A DNA stretch of 64,000 nt, from positions 1,860,001 through 1,924,000 of the forward strand of contig CAVWVJ010000003.1 in the NCBI GenBank assembly GCA_963758505.1. The letters are read 5' to 3'. This DNA is from Korobacter sp963758505. Its GTDB lineage: Bacteria; Acidobacteriota; Terriglobia; Terriglobales; Acidobacteriaceae. Positions 62,040 through 64,000 of this stretch are shown here, piece by piece. The stretch's first letter is position 1. Every line of letters begins with the position of its first letter. Both the position numbers and the translations under genes were made by a program. Below the pieces are notes generated by a model. It was not told where the DNA came from, did not search any database, and saw only the letters and a program-made list of their open reading frames with translations.

Positions 62040-62816
62040 TCACTTGGCATGTTCCTGGACGTCAGCAGGCCCTGGTTTTTCCGGCTGCTCCGCGTCGAGC
62101 TTGGGCAGATATTGCACCAGGATCGTGATCCTGCGGTTCGATGGATCTTCGGGATCGTCTTTCTTACGCAGGTTCTGGTCCGCGAAGCCGCGCACCTGCG
62201 ACACCTGCCTGGGGCCGACCCCGTTCTCCTGCATCAGACGGCGCGCCGAGTTTGCCCGGTCTGCCGAGAGCTCCCAGTTGCTGTAATTCCCCGTGCCGGC
62301 AAAGGGCTTCGAGTCCGTGTGTCCTTCCAGCGATATCGTGTTTGGCAGCTTCTGCAACTCTTGCGCCAGCATCACCAGCAGCTCTTTACCGCTCTCGTTG
62401 AGTTGCGAGCTGCCGCTTTCGAAAAAGGTTCCTGCCGCCGTTTCCAGCAACTCGATCCGCAATCCCTCGGGCGTCACCGTGATCTCGATCTGCTTTTTGA
62501 GCTTTTCGAAGTTGTTCATTTTGCGGATCGCCTTCTGCAACTGTTCTTTCAATTGAGGCATGTTGTCTTTGGTCAGCGTAAAGTTCTCGCCCGACCCGCT
62601 CTGCGCGCTGCCGACCTTCTTTGCCGTGCCGGTAGGATCTTTGAAGTAGCCCCCGACCGCCTCCTGTACCTGTTTGCTCGAGTTCAGAAGCCACAAGACG
62701 ATGAACAACGCCATCATCGCGGTGACGAAGTCGGCGTATGCCACCTTCCACGCTCCGCCATGATGGCCGCCGTGGCCGCCTTTCTTCTTAATGATGATGG
62801 GTCGCGCGTTGGACAT
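62040..62816 (-). CDS. motB: Flagellar stator protein MotB
   Basis: 258 residues from the ATG at the complement of 62814-62816, with AGGAG five bases upstream. A basic N-terminus (I-I-I-K-K-K-G-G-H-G-G-H-H-G-G) precedes one membrane helix containing the proton-carrying aspartate in A-Y-A-D-F-V-T-A-M-M-A-L-F. The periplasmic OmpA-like domain (about 130-245) has G-H-T-D-S-K-P-F and N-W-E-L-S-A-D-R-A for peptidoglycan anchoring. With MotA it forms the stator channel. The start follows motA by eight bases, and the two form an operon. Confidence 0.94.
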   Translation of the reverse strand: MSNARPIIIKKKGGHGGHHGGAWKVAYADFVTAMMALFIVLWLLNSSKQVQEAVGGYFKDPTGTAKKVGSAQSGSGENFTLTKDNMPQLKEQLQKAIRKMNNFEKLKKQIEITVTPEGLRIELLETAAGTFFESGSSQLNESGKELLVMLAQELQKLPNTISLEGHTDSKPFAGTGNYSNWELSADRANSARRLMQENGVGPRQVSQVRGFADQNLRKKDDPEDPSNRRITILVQYLPKLDAEQPEKPGPADVQEHAK

Positions 62817-62824
62817 CGAGTCTC

Positions 62825-63703
62825 CTAGGAGGCTGGCGCGGCGGCTGAGCTGCCCGCCTCGCGACACGCCTTCTCGACCTCCGCGAAACTCGGGCGCACG
62901 TATCCCGGAATCGCACGCCTTCCTATCTCCACCGCGAGCAACGGCGAAGTGCCCTTCATAAACGCAATCATCATCACCCGCAACACGCCGTAATAGGCGT
63001 GCTCTTCGTCGGCGGTTTTCGCCATGTTCGCCGCCAGTGGACCCACCATGCCGTAACACAACAGGATGCCGAGGAACGTTCCTACCAGGGCGGCAGCGAC
63101 TTTGTGGCCGATCTCTTCCGGCGGTCCGCCGAGGGCGCCCATGGTAATGACCACGCCGAGCACGGCAGCCACGATTCCCAGGCCAGGGAGGGAATCGGCT
63201 ACCGTGCTGAGCGCCGCGACCGGTTGCGTGATCTCGCCGTGATGCACCTCCATGTCGAGGTCCATCATCTGGTCCACATCGAACGGATCGACGCCGCCGG
63301 TAACGGCCATGCGCATCGTGTCGCAGACGAAAGCGCGCGCGTGGTGGTCTCCCGTAAAGAACTTGTACTTGTTGAAGATCGGGCTCTTCTCCGGATCTTC
63401 AATATCCGACTCCAACGCCACCAGGCCCTGGCGCCTCGCCTTGTTGAGCAACTCGTACATCATCTTGACCGACTCGAGGTAGGTCGCCTGGTTGAAGCGC
63501 GAACCTTTCAGCACACCCAGCAGGCCCCCGAGAATCTTCTTCAGGATCCGGAAGGGGTTCGCCACCAGCATCGTGCCCATGGCGGCGCCCCCGATGATGA
63601 GCAGCTCGGCCGGCTGCACCAGCACCATCATGTGGCCCTTCTCCATGAGAAAGCCACCGATTACCGCGCCGAACACGATCAGGATGCCGATAATTGCAAA
63701 CAT
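62825..63703 (-). CDS. motA: Flagellar stator protein MotA
   Basis: 292 residues. Four hydrophobic segments and the cytoplasmic loop typical of MotA. Motifs P-G-L-G-I-V-A-A-V-L-G-V-V-I-T-M and V-G-T-F-L-G-I-L-L-C-Y-G carry the two conserved prolines. The length is that of the proteobacterial long form. It forms the proton-driven stator with MotB, whose gene is eight bases downstream. It starts eight bases after the partial degenerate-GGDEF gene upstream, so all three appear to be cotranscribed. Confidence 0.94.
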   Translation of the reverse strand: MFAIIGILIVFGAVIGGFLMEKGHMMVLVQPAELLIIGGAAMGTMLVANPFRILKKILGGLLGVLKGSRFNQATYLESVKMMYELLNKARRQGLVALESDIEDPEKSPIFNKYKFFTGDHHARAFVCDTMRMAVTGGVDPFDVDQMMDLDMEVHHGEITQPVAALSTVADSLPGLGIVAAVLGVVITMGALGGPPEEIGHKVAAALVGTFLGILLCYGMVGPLAANMAKTADEEHAYYGVLRVMMIAFMKGTSPLLAVEIGRRAIPGYVRPSFAEVEKACREAGSSAAAPAS

Positions 63704-63711
63704 CGTTTTGC

Positions 63712-64000
63712 CTATTCCTTCACCACCGTAATCCGGTCACCGCCCTGCGCGAGGCTCAACTCCAGCGCCTGTTCCGCGCGTTCGATCATCGTCTCTACCG
63801 CCTCTCCAGCCTTGGCCAGGGTACCGCCCCCGGAGACACTTACCGGCACCGGGTCTCCCCACCACATCACGCTCGAGCACGAAACCAGCGCGCGCAAACG
63901 CTCTCCGGCCCGGGTAATCGCCTCCGGGGCACCCGAGGCGAGGACCAGAATCAGCCTTCCCTCGGACCATGAGCCCAGGCAGTCTCCCGGCCGAATCGTG
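63712..64000 (-). CDS. C-terminal part of a degenerate GGDEF-domain protein
   Basis: The gene continues beyond the right edge; 95 residues and a stop are visible. The fold matches the end of a GGDEF domain: R-P-G-D-C-L-G, then L-I-L-V-L-A, A-G-E-R-L-R-A-L-V, V-S-V-S-G-G-G-T and the closing A-E-Q-A-L-E-L-S-L-A-Q-G-G-D-R-I-T-V-V. At the signature position it reads W-S-E-G-R-L instead of G-G-D/E-E-F, so cyclase activity is unlikely. It may bind GTP or c-di-GMP, or act by contact. It lies directly upstream of motA. Confidence 0.75.
   Translation of the reverse strand, partial: TIRPGDCLGSWSEGRLILVLASGAPEAITRAGERLRALVSCSSVMWWGDPVPVSVSGGGTLAKAGEAVETMIERAEQALELSLAQGGDRITVVKE

Overview
The window looks like chromosomal DNA of an Acidobacteriota bacterium (Terriglobia-like). 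The grounds are two large Oar-type TonB-dependent receptors with N-terminal carboxypeptidase-regulatory domains, many secreted proteins of unknown function, abundant two-component and c-di-GMP proteins, and GC-rich coding DNA. Genes are dense on both strands. I saw no CRISPR array, insertion sequence, integrase or rRNA. The taxonomic call is inference from gene content.

Layout. 1-8.4 kb: the start of a secreted M28 peptidase; a translationally coupled DUF2844-DUF3443 pair; a membrane diguanylate cyclase; a VWA-like secreted protein with a long Pro/Ala/Thr repeat; a quinone oxidoreductase, a cupin and an SPFH/zinc-ribbon protein. 8.8-15 kb: a DUF5666 protein with an Oar-like receptor, a receiver-only response regulator, and a secreted Ig/lectin-like protein whose frame breaks just before its end. 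15-22.6 kb: two separately terminated acetyl-CoA-synthetase-like genes and a GAF/PAS histidine kinase. 22.6-27.4 kb: a MarR-MFS-small membrane protein-isochorismatase operon and an S9 peptidase. 27.6-34.6 kb: a lipoprotein, the E1 subunit of 2-oxoglutarate dehydrogenase and a second Oar-like receptor. 34.6-41 kb: four minus-strand signalling genes in a row (LuxR-type regulator, CHASE3 hybrid-sensing kinase, receiver, Hpt-REC-REC-GGDEF protein). 41-44.4 kb: an unassigned structured RNA candidate, a phosphoesterase lipoprotein, tRNA-Ile2(CAT), and a paralogue of the Ig/lectin-like protein lying between the tRNA and a partial copy of that tRNA. 44.4-50.7 kb: a polysaccharide-type cluster (CDP-sugar epimerase, B12/radical SAM enzyme, NusG-like antiterminator, glycosyltransferase, Gfo/Idh oxidoreductase, permuted papain-like protein). 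50.9-57.4 kb: a zinc-ribbon protein, GH20 hexosaminidase with a LacI regulator, a PcaF-like thiolase and a secreted His/Cys protein. 57.5-60.3 kb: a LiaI/LiaF-like plus LytS/LytR operon. 60.3-64 kb: DUF2127 and tandem PilZ proteins, motB, motA and the end of a degenerate GGDEF gene.

Themes. c-di-GMP signalling recurs (two intact GGDEF proteins, one degenerate GGDEF, one PilZ protein, the last two beside motAB). Envelope and surface functions dominate: TonB receptors, secreted proteases, polysaccharide genes and envelope-stress sensing. Carbon metabolism is represented by acyl-CoA synthetases, SucA and a thiolase. The least explained items are the structured RNA at about 41.16-41.32 kb, the tRNA-fragment-flanked gene, the DUF2844-DUF3443 pair, and the one-base frameshift near 14,970.
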